Below are positions 8,165 through 16,908 of a stretch of DNA of 64,000 nucleotides, in pieces (the first letter of the stretch is position 1; each line of letters opens with the position of its first letter). The position numbers were made by a program, and so were the translations under genes. Source of the DNA: Aestuariibius insulae (GTDB lineage: Bacteria; Pseudomonadota; Alphaproteobacteria; Rhodobacterales; Rhodobacteraceae); assembly GCF_040783535.2 (NCBI RefSeq), contig NZ_JBFONW020000006.1, positions 124,001 through 188,000 on the forward strand. Direction: 5' to 3'. The notes beneath the pieces were generated by a model, which was given only the letters and a program-made list of their open reading frames with translations, made no database searches and was not told where the DNA came from.

Positions 8165-8277
8165 CGCGTTGACCCGCGTTTGGCGGGGCTGCTGGGTATC
8201 GAGGGGGGCGGGCCTTGCGCTTGCGTCAGCCCGGTGGGGGTATTTGATGACGGAGTGTCGTCTTGGCCGTTTGGCGG

Positions 8278-8291
8278 CCAGACATGTCTGG
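8278..8291. repeat. Perfect 14-base palindrome CCAGACATGTCTGG in the gap after the FDH operon
   Basis: CCAGACATGTCTGG is a perfect palindrome directly following a small stem, TGGCCG-TTTGG-CGGCCA. Together they could act as a bidirectional terminator or protein-binding site between convergent units. The rest of the 266-base gap (8165-8430) holds no gene I can support. GGGGGTATTTGATGA at 8236-8250 resembles a dispersed intergenic motif described in the findings. Confidence 0.3.
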
Positions 8292-8430
8292 TCCGTCGCG
8301 CCTGCTTCGACCGGAAACTTTTGATCTGGGAGAGAGGGTCGGATCCGGATCTGTGTGACCCATAAGTGAGATGGATCTTGGGCCACGATCCCGGGGGATC
8401 GCGGCTTGTCTTGAGGACTGCCCCCGGATG

Positions 8431-9509
8431 TCAGTCCGTTGTCTCGTAGGGCGGCGCGTCGGGCCATTCGACGAAGAGCTCCGATCCCGACATGCTTTTC
8501 AGAAACGCGACCAGATCGGTTTTCTCGGTCTCGCTTAAATCAAGCGGGCGCAGCAGGTCGGATTTGGTTCCCCAAACCTCCTCCTCGCTTCCGCCACCGC
8601 GATTGTAGAAGTCGACGACCTCCTCAAGCGTGCTCAAGCTGCCGTTATGCATGTAGGGTGCGGTGTAGACGAGATAGCGCAGGGGCGCCGTCCGGTACTT
8701 GCCCAGATCGGCCCGATCTTTGGTAACCGCGTAGAGGCCGGGATCGCGCAGCTCCGCAAAGATTTCCGGGTCCTCCACCTTCTTGCTTCTCAGCCGCTCG
8801 CGGAGCGCGATTTGCCTCAACGGTTCTTCCTTGAAAGATGGATGGGGAGGCACTCCGAGATTGTGGAACCCCTGATCCGTCGCCAATGGACCGTTGTGCA
8901 GGCGATGCATCCGGCCTTGCCTTCGAACAGATCCATTCCGCGAAGCGCCTCTTCGGACATCGCGGCCTCGTCACCGCGCATATAAAGGTCGAATGGGCTA
9001 TCGTCGGAGATAAGCGACCGCTCGAACTCGGCAATGGCCTGGAAGGCGAGCGGAGCGCTCGGTGGCTCTCCAAAGGCGCGATCAAAGCGGTCGACATAGA
9101 CCGGGATCTGCCGCAGCCGCTCTTCGGCCAGAAGATGGTTCATGTTTCCGATCAGCGCCGCGCCCATCGCGCCGCCGGCTTGCTTGTCGAGCGCACCTGC
9201 CTCGCCCGTCCAGAGCCAGCCTTTGGTCAGATACCCGCTATTGACGATTGTCGGCGAGTTTCGCCAGTGGACGTTTACGGGATATCCGCGCGATAGATCG
9301 AGTCCGTCGCCCCGCCCGAAGCTGGGATCGTGGCAAGTCGCGCAGGCTAGGGATCCGTCGCATGACAGACGCGTTTCAAAGAAGAGAAGGCGTCCCAGAT
9401 TGAGGACGAAGGTGTCGAGTTCTCCTTCGCTGGCTGTTGGAACCGGTGAAGGAGGCCGAGGTTTTGCTGCGCAAATTCGGTGGAACCGGCGATCCCGCGC
9501 GAGATCGTT
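8431..9509 (-). pseudogene. Frameshifted di-heme cytochrome c peroxidase (MauG/CCP family)
   Basis: Reading leftward, the frame encodes LGRLLFFETRLSCDGSLACATCHDPSFGRGDG (first CxxCH heme site), then a normal CCP body up to GKAGCIAC. There the frame breaks: TGC is followed by ACA instead of CAC. One base missing between 8898 and 8897 would restore CIACHNGPLATDQGFHNLG. The downstream frame continues with the family signature YMHNGSLSTLEEVVDFYNRGG and ends at 8431. The 5' part is also defective: the frame is closed by TAG at 9510-9512, no start codon or signal peptide is visible, and the family needs export. An intact enzyme would reduce H2O2 or oxidise a partner in the periplasm. Confidence 0.8.
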
Positions 9510-9616
9510 CTAGAAACCGTCTGCCTTGCGGTTGTCATCGCGCACCCCTTCAAGTGCTCATATTGACTTCGTGCTTTGACCCGGTGGGATGAGACGTCGT
9601 TGAACGGACCCTGTAT

Positions 9617-11677
9617 CTAGGCCAGTCGCCCGACATCGATGGCGGGTTGCGGCATCTCGATGCCATTGCGGATCAGCACTTCAGCTCCTTCGGGTGGCTC
9701 CGGTCGTCCCCAGAGAAAGCCTTGGCCGAGGTTGCATCCAAAGCTTGTGACGATCTGGGCCTGAGCGTCGGTTTCGATCCCCTCCACCACGATCGTCATG
9801 CGCAAGCCGGTCGCGATATCAACGATAGCGTCGAAGATGAAACGCGCCTCGTCAGACCTTTCTATTTCGGTGATGAAGCTGCGGTCGATCTTGAGCTCGT
9901 CGGCGGGGATCTGGCGCAGATAGGCGAGGCTGGAATAGCCGGTTCCAAAATCGTCCAGCGAGATCTTGACGCCAAGCTCGGACAGCGCGGTCAGAATAGT
10001 CTCCACATCTTGCCAGTTGGTCAGCATCACGGTTTCTGTGATCTCGAGGGTCAACAAGGACGGATCCAGATCGAACTCCTCGAGAACCTTGGCCACCAGG
10101 CCGACGATCCTGTCACTTGCGAAATGAAGCGGCGAGAGGTTTACGCTTACCGTCAGCTTACGTTTGTAGAGCCTGTTCCATTGGGAGAGCTGCCGGCTCG
10201 CCTCTCGCAAGACGAAGAGGTCTAGATCAACGATGTGACCGGTTTCCTCTGCCAGGGGAATGAACTCGCCCGGAGAGATGACGGTGGCCTCGCGGCGCCA
10301 TCTTATCAACGCCTCAAATCCCGAGACCGCGTGCGTTGCGAGATCGACCTTTGGCTGGAAGACGGGGAAAAACTCACCGTTGAGCAACCCGGCGGGGATT
10401 GCCTGGATCATCTCGCGGCGACGGCCTAACTGTTCTTCCAGTTCTGCACTGTAGCAAACGAGTTCCTGCTTGCTGCGATACTTTGCTTCGGCCAAAGCCA
10501 GCTCGGCTGCCCGGGCAAGCGCCTCGGACCAGTTATCGGCATCCTTCTGGATCTGGCTGCTTTGCGCGGCGCCGACGGAGAGAACGATGTGCAGGCTTGT
10601 TCCCGGAACGTCGACGGCGCGATCAAGACTATCAATAAAATCTGTCTGAATGTCGGCGTCGCAAATATCCGTGTCCTGCGGGATCAGAACACCGAACTCG
10701 TCCCCGCCCAGACGAGCCGCGATGCCATTGCGGGCGAGCGCCCAGTCCTCAAGGCGCGAGCCGACGGTCTGCAGGACAATGTCGCCGCCCGCATGTCCAT
10801 ATGCCTCGTTGATTGCGCTGAACCGTTCCACATCGATCAGGAGAAGCAGACAAGTGCGGTCGGACGCCGCGATTTGAGCGAGGACCTCGTGCAGGGCAAC
10901 GCGATTGGGCAAGTTCGTCAGAACGTCGTTTCGGGTCAGAAATTCTGCCTGATGCTCCGCCTCTTCGCGGCGGCGCCGGGCTTTTACCTCGACACGGAGC
11001 AGGAAAAGCAGGCAGGCAACAACCAGATTGACGCCGATAATGGCGAAGGCAAGCCAATTGGAGACGATACCGATAACGGCTGATTGTCTCTCTATCTCAG
11101 TCTCCTGCGCGTTGCGGATAAGGTCGATATACCGGACGATCGCGATCCGCGAATCCTCTGATTGAGCACGAAATTCGGTTAGAAGTTGTGGCACTTCGGT
11201 ATCGTCCGCAATCAGGCTGCGTTGGGCGATTTCGATCGAATCGGTAACCGCGAGATACATTCGTCGCGCCGCTTCCGGCTCCGGCCCCTCGTCCATGCTG
11301 CTGGCAAAATTGTCGGCTTGAAAGTAGAGCGCACCTAGTCTATTTTCCAGACTAGACCGCCAGTCGGGATACACATTGCCGAGCGACGCCCCGTAGAACA
11401 GTTCGCGTTCGAGGTTATGGATCCCGGTCAGGGCATAAGCCGCATCCTTCACACGAGGCCCTTGGGTGACCGTTTCGCTGACGAGGCTTTGCTCGAACGA
11501 TTTCTTGATCTGGAAAACGATTGCGGTGCTCGCGATAGCGAAGAGGGCGATCAGGGCAAAGATGAACCACAGCGAAACAAAGAGTGACAGACTGCGGTTC
11601 ATGAGAGCACGAAACGGTCCGATAGATCGGGGATCAGATGACCCGCCGTCCGGAGATTTGGAAAAAACTGATACCAT
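9617..11677 (-). CDS. Membrane-bound GGDEF-EAL cyclic-di-GMP protein
   Basis: This 686-residue protein has two membrane segments (SLFVSLWFIFALIALFAIASTAIVF near 30-54, and a second around 205-228, WLAFAIIGVNLVVACLLFLL) bracketing a periplasmic helical sensor of about 150 residues. A GGDEF domain follows with an intact active motif (ARLGGDEFGVL, residues 324-328). Then comes an EAL domain with intact EAL at 455-457, NLSPLHF, LEITET and DDFGTGYSSL. Both synthase and phosphodiesterase activities are therefore possible, and which one dominates cannot be read from sequence. It is a single-gene unit, about 100 bases from its neighbour on either side. The natural start is ATG 11677; a second ATG lies about 25 codons in. 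Confidence 0.9.
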   Translation of the reverse strand: MVSVFSKSPDGGSSDPRSIGPFRALMNRSLSLFVSLWFIFALIALFAIASTAIVFQIKKSFEQSLVSETVTQGPRVKDAAYALTGIHNLERELFYGASLGNVYPDWRSSLENRLGALYFQADNFASSMDEGPEPEAARRMYLAVTDSIEIAQRSLIADDTEVPQLLTEFRAQSEDSRIAIVRYIDLIRNAQETEIERQSAVIGIVSNWLAFAIIGVNLVVACLLFLLRVEVKARRRREEAEHQAEFLTRNDVLTNLPNRVALHEVLAQIAASDRTCLLLLIDVERFSAINEAYGHAGGDIVLQTVGSRLEDWALARNGIAARLGGDEFGVLIPQDTDICDADIQTDFIDSLDRAVDVPGTSLHIVLSVGAAQSSQIQKDADNWSEALARAAELALAEAKYRSKQELVCYSAELEEQLGRRREMIQAIPAGLLNGEFFPVFQPKVDLATHAVSGFEALIRWRREATVISPGEFIPLAEETGHIVDLDLFVLREASRQLSQWNRLYKRKLTVSVNLSPLHFASDRIVGLVAKVLEEFDLDPSLLTLEITETVMLTNWQDVETILTALSELGVKISLDDFGTGYSSLAYLRQIPADELKIDRSFITEIERSDEARFIFDAIVDIATGLRMTIVVEGIETDAQAQIVTSFGCNLGQGFLWGRPEPPEGAEVLIRNGIEMPQPAIDVGRLA

Positions 11678-11785
11678 CTACAGACAAGCCTCGCCATCGA
11701 TGGCTTAGCCTTAGTCAGAAGAGATGAACGGATGGTGAACTTTAAGAGAACATTTTATTAAAACGCTTAGGAAGCTGGCGATGTC

Positions 11786-12850
11786 TTAGAGATGTTTGCC
11801 GGTTTGCGGATCGAAGAGATGACACTGCTCGGCCGGGATACGGGCCTGGATGGGATCGCCGATCGCGGCGCGAAAATCCTTGTCGGCTTTGACCGAAATA
11901 ATCGTGCCCCCAGCCTTGGCGGTGACCATCGTCGCGTCCCCGAGAAGCTCCAGCGAATAGACGGGCGCGGAGAGCTCTCCCTGATCGGGGACGATCGAGG
12001 CATCCTCGGCGCGAAAGCCAAGCGTGACGGGCCCGTCATAGTCCGAGGGAAGGCCCGCGATCCGGACATTGGCCGCCTCAAAGACACCGCCCGAAAGGGT
12101 GCCTTCCATCAGGTTCATTGCAGGGCTGCCGATAAAGCCCGCCACGAAGATATTGGCGGGGGTGTCGTAGATCTCGGTCGGGGTGCCGACCTGCTGGACG
12201 ATGCCCTTGGACATCACCACAACGCGGTCGGCTAAGGTCATCGCCTCGATCTGGTCGTGGGTGACGTAGATCGTCGTGACCTTCAGCTCGTGGCTGAGAT
12301 TCTTGATCTGCGCCCGGGTCGAGACCCGTAGTTTGGCGTCGAGGTTCGAGAGCGGCTCGTCCATGAGAAAGACGTTGGGCTCGCGCACGATGGCGCGGGC
12401 GAGCGCGACCCGCTGGCGCTGACCGCCCGAGAGCTCTGCCGGTTTGCGGTGGAGAAAGTCGTCAAGCTCCACCATGGCCGAGGCGCGTTTGACGCGGGCA
12501 TCATGTTCGGCTTCGGGGATCTTCCGGACCTTCAGGGGAAAGCGGATGTTGTCGTAGACGTTCATGTTCGGGTAGAGCGCGTAGCTTTGGAACACCATCG
12601 CCACGTCCCGGTCCTTGGGATCGAGATCGTTGATGCGGGTTCCGTCGACGAGGATCTCGCCGTCGGTCACATCCTCGAGGCCCGCGATCATGCGCATCGT
12701 CGTGGTCTTGCCGCATCCCGACGGACCGAGCAGGACCAGAAACTCGCGATCCGGAATTGTCAGGTCGAACTTGTCGACGCCGACAAAGGAGCCCCATCTT
12801 TTGGTGACGTTCTTGAGCTGGATTTCGGCCACGCGCGGCTCCTTCGGCAT
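11786..12850 (-). CDS. Sugar ABC transporter ATP-binding protein (MalK/UgpC type)
   Basis: This 354-residue ATPase has Walker A GPSGCGKTT, Q-loop MVFQSYALYP, signature LSGGQRQRVALARAI, Walker B VFLMDEPLSNLD and the switch histidine in YVTHDQIEA. A C-terminal regulatory/OB-type region (about residues 240-354, including LGFRAEDASIV) is characteristic of CUT1 sugar importers. It is transcribed divergently from the binding protein and two permeases, with 187 bases between the starts, and most likely energises that importer. The substrate is unknown. Confidence 0.93.
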   Translation of the reverse strand: MPKEPRVAEIQLKNVTKRWGSFVGVDKFDLTIPDREFLVLLGPSGCGKTTTMRMIAGLEDVTDGEILVDGTRINDLDPKDRDVAMVFQSYALYPNMNVYDNIRFPLKVRKIPEAEHDARVKRASAMVELDDFLHRKPAELSGGQRQRVALARAIVREPNVFLMDEPLSNLDAKLRVSTRAQIKNLSHELKVTTIYVTHDQIEAMTLADRVVVMSKGIVQQVGTPTEIYDTPANIFVAGFIGSPAMNLMEGTLSGGVFEAANVRIAGLPSDYDGPVTLGFRAEDASIVPDQGELSAPVYSLELLGDATMVTAKAGGTIISVKADKDFRAAIGDPIQARIPAEQCHLFDPQTGKHL

Positions 12851-13037
12851 TCCTGTCGATCCCGGCAGCCTAGGGGGCCGCGATTACCGCTGGCAAGAGC
12901 AAACCCGTACCGGACGCCGCCCGCAAAATCTGTTGCAATCGCATGGCCCCTGTCGCAGCCTTGGCCGATATGCCGGGCATGCCCCTTCGGGCCCGAAACG
13001 ATCCGGTCAAAGCAATGTCACCAACGGGAGTACTGGT

Positions 13038-14282
13038 ATGTCGAAGATGAACACCCTGATCGGGGCAAGCGCCCTGGCTCTGACGGCCGGGATGGCCTTT
13101 GCCGAAGGCCATGGCTGCGGGATTGAAAATGGCCGGATCAGCATCCTGTCCAATGACTTCCCGGCCTTGCGGGCAGTTGTCGAGCGGGCGCAGACCTGCG
13201 CGACGGACGGGATCGAGTTCAGCGCCAACCAGACGACAGAGCACAAGGACATCCAGGTTGCCGCGCTATCGGCGAACCCGTCCGAATACACGGCCGCCGT
13301 GGTCGCCAACGGATCGATCCTGCCGCTTCTGAATGAAGGGCTGATCCGTCCGCTGGACGATCTGATCGCCGAGCATGGCCAGAGCCTGAGCCCGACCCAG
13401 ATGATCACCATCGACGGGCAGGTGATGGCCATCGCCTTCATGGCCAATGCGCAGCATCTCTTCGTGCGCACGGATATCCTCGAGCAGGCCGGCGTCGAGA
13501 TCCCGACGACCTATGAGGAGGTAATCGAAGCCTCCGCCGCGATCGAGGATGCGGGGATCATGGACGATCCCTTTGCCATGAACACGCAGGTGGGTTGGAA
13601 CCTCGCCGAGGAATTCGTGAACATGTATCTGGGCTATGGCGGGGAGTTCTTCGAGCCGGGCACCGCGAATGTCGCGATCAACAACGAAGCCGGAATTGCC
13701 GCGCTCGAGATGCTCAGATCGCTCAACGAATATGCCGATCCCGATTTCCTGACCTTCGATTCCAACGCGACCTCGGCGCTGTGGGAATCGGGCGAGATCG
13801 CCATCGCCACCATGTGGGGCTCGCGCGGGGCGACGATCCTCGACGAGGAAGGCTCCACCGATGAGGTCACATCGGCGACGCAGCTTGTCGGAGCGCCCAC
13901 GGTCGGTGGCGGCGAGCGCCCGGCCTCCACGCTTTGGTGGGACGGCTTTACCATCGCCTCCAACATCTCGGACGAGGATGCCGAGGCGACCTTTATCGCC
14001 ATGGTGAACGGCATCGATCCGGCAGTGATGGATGGCAATATGGACGCCGCCGTCTGGCTGATCGAAGGCTACCAGCCGGGACCGGCTGCCGAAGGCGTGG
14101 CCGCGACTGCGCAATCGAGCACCGCGCCTTATCCGATGCTGCCTTATATGGGCCTTCTGCACACGGCGCTCGGCAATGAGCTGGCCGACTTCATGCAAGG
14201 CAGCGAAAGCGCCGAGCAGGCGCTGGCCGATACCGAAGCGGCCTACACCACGGCCGCCCGCGAGCAGGGCTACCTTCAGTAA
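13038..14282 (+). CDS. Extracellular solute-binding protein, sugar ABC transporter
   Basis: This 414-residue protein has a signal peptide (MSKMNTLIGASALALTAGMAFA) and a family-1 solute-binding fold. I chose ATG 13038 because the signal peptide begins there and ACGGGAG precedes it; the frame is open upstream but that part reads as non-coding antisense of the ATPase start. The mature N-terminus carries two cysteines (GHGCGIENG and AQTCATDG) about 30 residues apart that could form a disulfide. It delivers a carbohydrate or polyol to the permeases encoded next. The ligand cannot be named from the sequence. Confidence 0.9.
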   Translation: MSKMNTLIGASALALTAGMAFAEGHGCGIENGRISILSNDFPALRAVVERAQTCATDGIEFSANQTTEHKDIQVAALSANPSEYTAAVVANGSILPLLNEGLIRPLDDLIAEHGQSLSPTQMITIDGQVMAIAFMANAQHLFVRTDILEQAGVEIPTTYEEVIEASAAIEDAGIMDDPFAMNTQVGWNLAEEFVNMYLGYGGEFFEPGTANVAINNEAGIAALEMLRSLNEYADPDFLTFDSNATSALWESGEIAIATMWGSRGATILDEEGSTDEVTSATQLVGAPTVGGGERPASTLWWDGFTIASNISDEDAEATFIAMVNGIDPAVMDGNMDAAVWLIEGYQPGPAAEGVAATAQSSTAPYPMLPYMGLLHTALGNELADFMQGSESAEQALADTEAAYTTAAREQGYLQ

Positions 14283-14290
14283 AAGCTGAC

Positions 14291-14317
14291 CGAAGGGGCG
14301 GCGCGTCCGCCCCTTCG
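14291..14317 (+). promoter_or_regulatory. Perfect hairpin between binding-protein and permease genes
   Basis: CGAAGGGGCGG (14291-14301) and CCGCCCCTTCG (14307-14317) form a perfect 11-base stem with loop CGCGT. No U-tract follows. The position, eight bases after the binding-protein stop and 29 before the permease start, fits a known arrangement in which an mRNA hairpin protects the upstream message and keeps binding protein in excess over permease. The function is inferred. Confidence 0.6.
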
Positions 14318-14346
14318 ACCCTTCCCCAAGGCCCGGCGGACCGTCC

Positions 14347-15378
14347 ATGACCCACGGCACCTTCCTCAAGTTCATCTTTCCGTCGCTGGCCGCGATGCTG
14401 CTTTTCATCGCGCTGCCCATCGTGTCGGTTGTGGTCCAGTCGCTCCATGTCGAGCATGAGCAGGTCCTGATCACGACGGAAAACTGCGGCCCCTTCGGCT
14501 GCACCCCGTCCACAACCATCGACCAGGAGGCGACGCAGGCCCTGCGCGACGCAGAGCCGCTAGGACGGTTCAACGGGCTGGGCACGTATTTTAACCGCAG
14601 CCATCTGGCGACGACCGAGATCGGCATCGCCTGGCGCGCCTCGGATAGCCTCGGCGAGTTCTTCGGGCGGGTCATGAACCTGCCCTTCTATAAGGCGCTG
14701 GCCTTCACGCTGGCCTATACGTTCATCGTCACGCCGCTGGTGCTGATCCTGGGTTTGATGATCGCGCTCGCGGTCAATGCGTTGCCGCGGATCGTGAAGG
14801 GCCCGACGATCTTCTTCACGCTGCTGCCGATGATCGTGACGCCCCTGATCGGCTCGCTGATCCTTTTCTGGATGATCGATGCGCGCGGCATCCTTGGGGC
14901 ATCGCTGCAGAACCTGTTTGACGATCCGAACCTGTCGCTCAAGGCCTCGCCGACGCTGACCTGGATCACGCTTTTCGTCTATGGCGTCTGGCACTCGGCG
15001 CCCTTCGCCTTCATCGTCTTCTATGCAGGCCTTCAGACCGTGTCCGAGGAAACGCTGGAAGCGGCGATGATCGACGGCGCCTCTCGCTGGCAGCGCGTCC
15101 GGCATGTGACGATCCCGCATCTGATGCCGCTTGTCATCTTCATCACGCTGATCCAGCTGATGGACAATTTCCGCGTTTTCGAGCCCATCGTCGGCTTCTC
15201 GGCGGAGGCGAACGCGACCTCGCTCTCCTGGATCATCTTCGACGATCTGAGGAACGAGGCCGGCGCGCTTTTCGGCTCGGCTGCAGCGACATCGGTGCTG
15301 ACGATCATCGGCATCGCGATCCTGTTGACCCCTGTCGTCGTCCGCACCTGGCGCGACTTCAACCGGAAGGCGGTCTGA
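14347..15378 (+). CDS. Sugar ABC transporter permease (MalF-like)
   Basis: This 343-residue inner-membrane permease has a first membrane segment at about 7-30, then a hydrophilic insert of about 70-80 residues before the second segment (YKALAFTLAYTFIVTPLVLILGLMIALAV). The insert contains ENCGPFGCTPST. The rest is a normal binding-protein-dependent permease with the EAA loop EETLEAAMIDGASRWQRVRHVTIPHLMP, which contacts the ATPase. It lies in one unit with the binding protein upstream and the second permease one base after its stop. Confidence 0.92.
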   Translation: MTHGTFLKFIFPSLAAMLLFIALPIVSVVVQSLHVEHEQVLITTENCGPFGCTPSTTIDQEATQALRDAEPLGRFNGLGTYFNRSHLATTEIGIAWRASDSLGEFFGRVMNLPFYKALAFTLAYTFIVTPLVLILGLMIALAVNALPRIVKGPTIFFTLLPMIVTPLIGSLILFWMIDARGILGASLQNLFDDPNLSLKASPTLTWITLFVYGVWHSAPFAFIVFYAGLQTVSEETLEAAMIDGASRWQRVRHVTIPHLMPLVIFITLIQLMDNFRVFEPIVGFSAEANATSLSWIIFDDLRNEAGALFGSAAATSVLTIIGIAILLTPVVVRTWRDFNRKAV

Positions 15379-15379
15379 C

Positions 15380-16261
15380 ATGGCCTCAAAGGCGCAGGCC
15401 CGTTCGCAGACGCTGGTGGTCTTCTCGACCGCCTTTATTCTCCTCTGGCTGATCGTCGCGGCCTTCCCCTTCCTCTGGACGCTTTGGGGCAGCTTCAAGG
15501 TGCAGGGCGACTTCTTCTCCAAGGCCGACTGGACCAACGCCTTGTATGGCACGCGCACGGTTGCCGAGACCGGCGCGGCCTTCACCGGGCAAGCCTATGA
15601 AGGCGCCTGGGTGCAGGAAGAGTTCTGGCGCGCGGCGCTGAATACGATCGTGGTCGTGGTCTTCGTCGTGATCATCTCGCTGACCTTCGGGACACTGGGC
15701 GGCTACGCGCTGGCGCGGTCGGGCTACAAATACGCCTTCTGGATCCTGATGGCCGCGCTGATCTTCCGCGCCATGCCGCATATCACGCTGGTCTCGGGCT
15801 ACCTGCTGCCGTTTTTCGAATGGGGTGTCTGGGGGCGGCTCTCGACCTCGATCATCGTGCTGGTCGCGATCAATCAGCCCTTCACGCTTTGGATGCTGCA
15901 TTCGTTCTTTCTCAACATCCCCAAGGATCTCGATGAAAGCGCGATGGTCGATGGCTGCACCCGGTTCCAGGCCTTCCGCCACGTGATCGTGCCGGTGATG
16001 TGGCCGGGCGTGATCACGACGGGGCTCTTCTCGTTCCTGCTGGCCTATAACGATTTCACGGTGACGGCACTGCTGCTGAGCCAGGAGAACCACACGATGG
16101 TGCCCAAGATCGCCAGCTTCCTCGGTTCGGTCCAGGTCGAGGGCAACGTGATGTTTGCGGTCGCTTCGGTTGTCTCGGCGACGGCGCCATTGTTCCTGCT
16201 GGTGATGTTCTTCCAGCGCCAGATCGTCAGCGGATTGACCGCGGGCGCTGTGAAAGGGTGA
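15380..16261 (+). CDS. Sugar ABC transporter permease (MalG-like)
   Basis: This 293-residue permease has six predicted membrane segments and the EAA loop KDLDESAMVDGCTRFQAFRHVIVPVMWPG. It pairs with the upstream permease to make the channel; a single base separates the two genes, so they are translationally coupled. A loop after the first segment (about residues 35-75) is also longer than minimal. It is the last gene of the transporter operon; a perfect hairpin follows 10 bases after the stop. Confidence 0.92.
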   Translation: MASKAQARSQTLVVFSTAFILLWLIVAAFPFLWTLWGSFKVQGDFFSKADWTNALYGTRTVAETGAAFTGQAYEGAWVQEEFWRAALNTIVVVVFVVIISLTFGTLGGYALARSGYKYAFWILMAALIFRAMPHITLVSGYLLPFFEWGVWGRLSTSIIVLVAINQPFTLWMLHSFFLNIPKDLDESAMVDGCTRFQAFRHVIVPVMWPGVITTGLFSFLLAYNDFTVTALLLSQENHTMVPKIASFLGSVQVEGNVMFAVASVVSATAPLFLLVMFFQRQIVSGLTAGAVKG

Positions 16262-16271
16262 GGCGCGCCCG

Positions 16272-16296
16272 GAACTCTCTCCAGTGGAGAGAGTTC
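16272..16296 (+). terminator. Hairpin after the sugar transporter operon
   Basis: GAACTCTCTCC (16272-16282) and GGAGAGAGTTC (16286-16296) form a perfect 11-base stem with loop AGT. There is no U-tract, so it may be a 3' end stabiliser or a Rho-assisted end rather than a canonical intrinsic terminator. Confidence 0.5.
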
Positions 16297-16908
16297 AGCG
16301 CCGAACGGGCGGAGCTCCAGACCCACACCCCTTCATCTGGCTAAAAATACTCGATTTCTCCGTCGCAACCGGCGCCAGCATCTGGCCTCTAGCGCCTCGC
16401 CGGGGACGGTGGGCGGGGCGATCCGCTCAGCGGGAGCGCCGGTCCCGTCCCTCATCCCGACCACCGCTCCGAGACCTGTCTGTTGACCTGCCGAAGCCAC
16501 CAAGCCAGCGCTACCGCCGAGACCCCCGCAATGGCGGGGGCTAGCGAACCCCTAAATATTTCAAGGAATTGCGTGTATCGATTGAGGGCCACAAAGACGA
16601 TCCCGGCATTGAAGAGCCTTCGATGCATGCGCGGAGCCGCACATCATTACCGCAGGAAGCAGTGACGCCATCCATCGAATCAGACCAAGAATGGCAATAA
16701 CCACCCCCAGAGTCAGACAGAAATCGATGGCAAATCGTGTTAGCGCTTCGCGGACCTTCGGTGAATGACACCGGCCTGCACCTCGTCAAGCACTCCGTTC
16801 CGAACCAGACGTCCTGGATCGAAAATAATATACCCTTCAAACTCCCCAGTGGCGTTCAAGAAAAGCTATATTGCTCCCACGGAAGGCGTTGAGAAGCTTG
16901 AACGGCAC
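16297..16908. other. 612-base gap with no intact gene; hairpin and possible decayed fragments
   Basis: No convincing intact gene is present. CCCCCGC-AATG-GCGGGGG (16523-16540) is a compact hairpin. A motif resembling other Rhodobacteraceae gene ends occurs at 16331-16352. On the minus strand two short fragments in different frames look protein-like: one ending at 16740 (EFEGYIIFDPGRLVRNGVLD) and one ending at 16561 with a hydrophobic segment (FCLTLGVVIAILGLIRWMAS). They may be remains of a small membrane-protein gene, but this is weak. The region from about 16541 on is lower in GC than its surroundings. Confidence 0.35.

Noticed and set aside
8645..9097. 150-codon minus-strand frame over the peroxidase locus
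   Set aside because: Out-of-frame overlap; the CCP motifs lie in the two other frames.
12615..13037. N-terminal extension of the solute-binding protein to 555 residues
   Set aside because: The extra 141 codons are antisense of the ATPase start; the signal peptide and ribosome binding site place the start at 13038.
16541..16840. 99-codon minus-strand frame in the gap after the sugar transporter
   Set aside because: Cysteine- and serine-rich random-looking translation; other frames of the same stretch look more protein-like, suggesting decay rather than this ORF.
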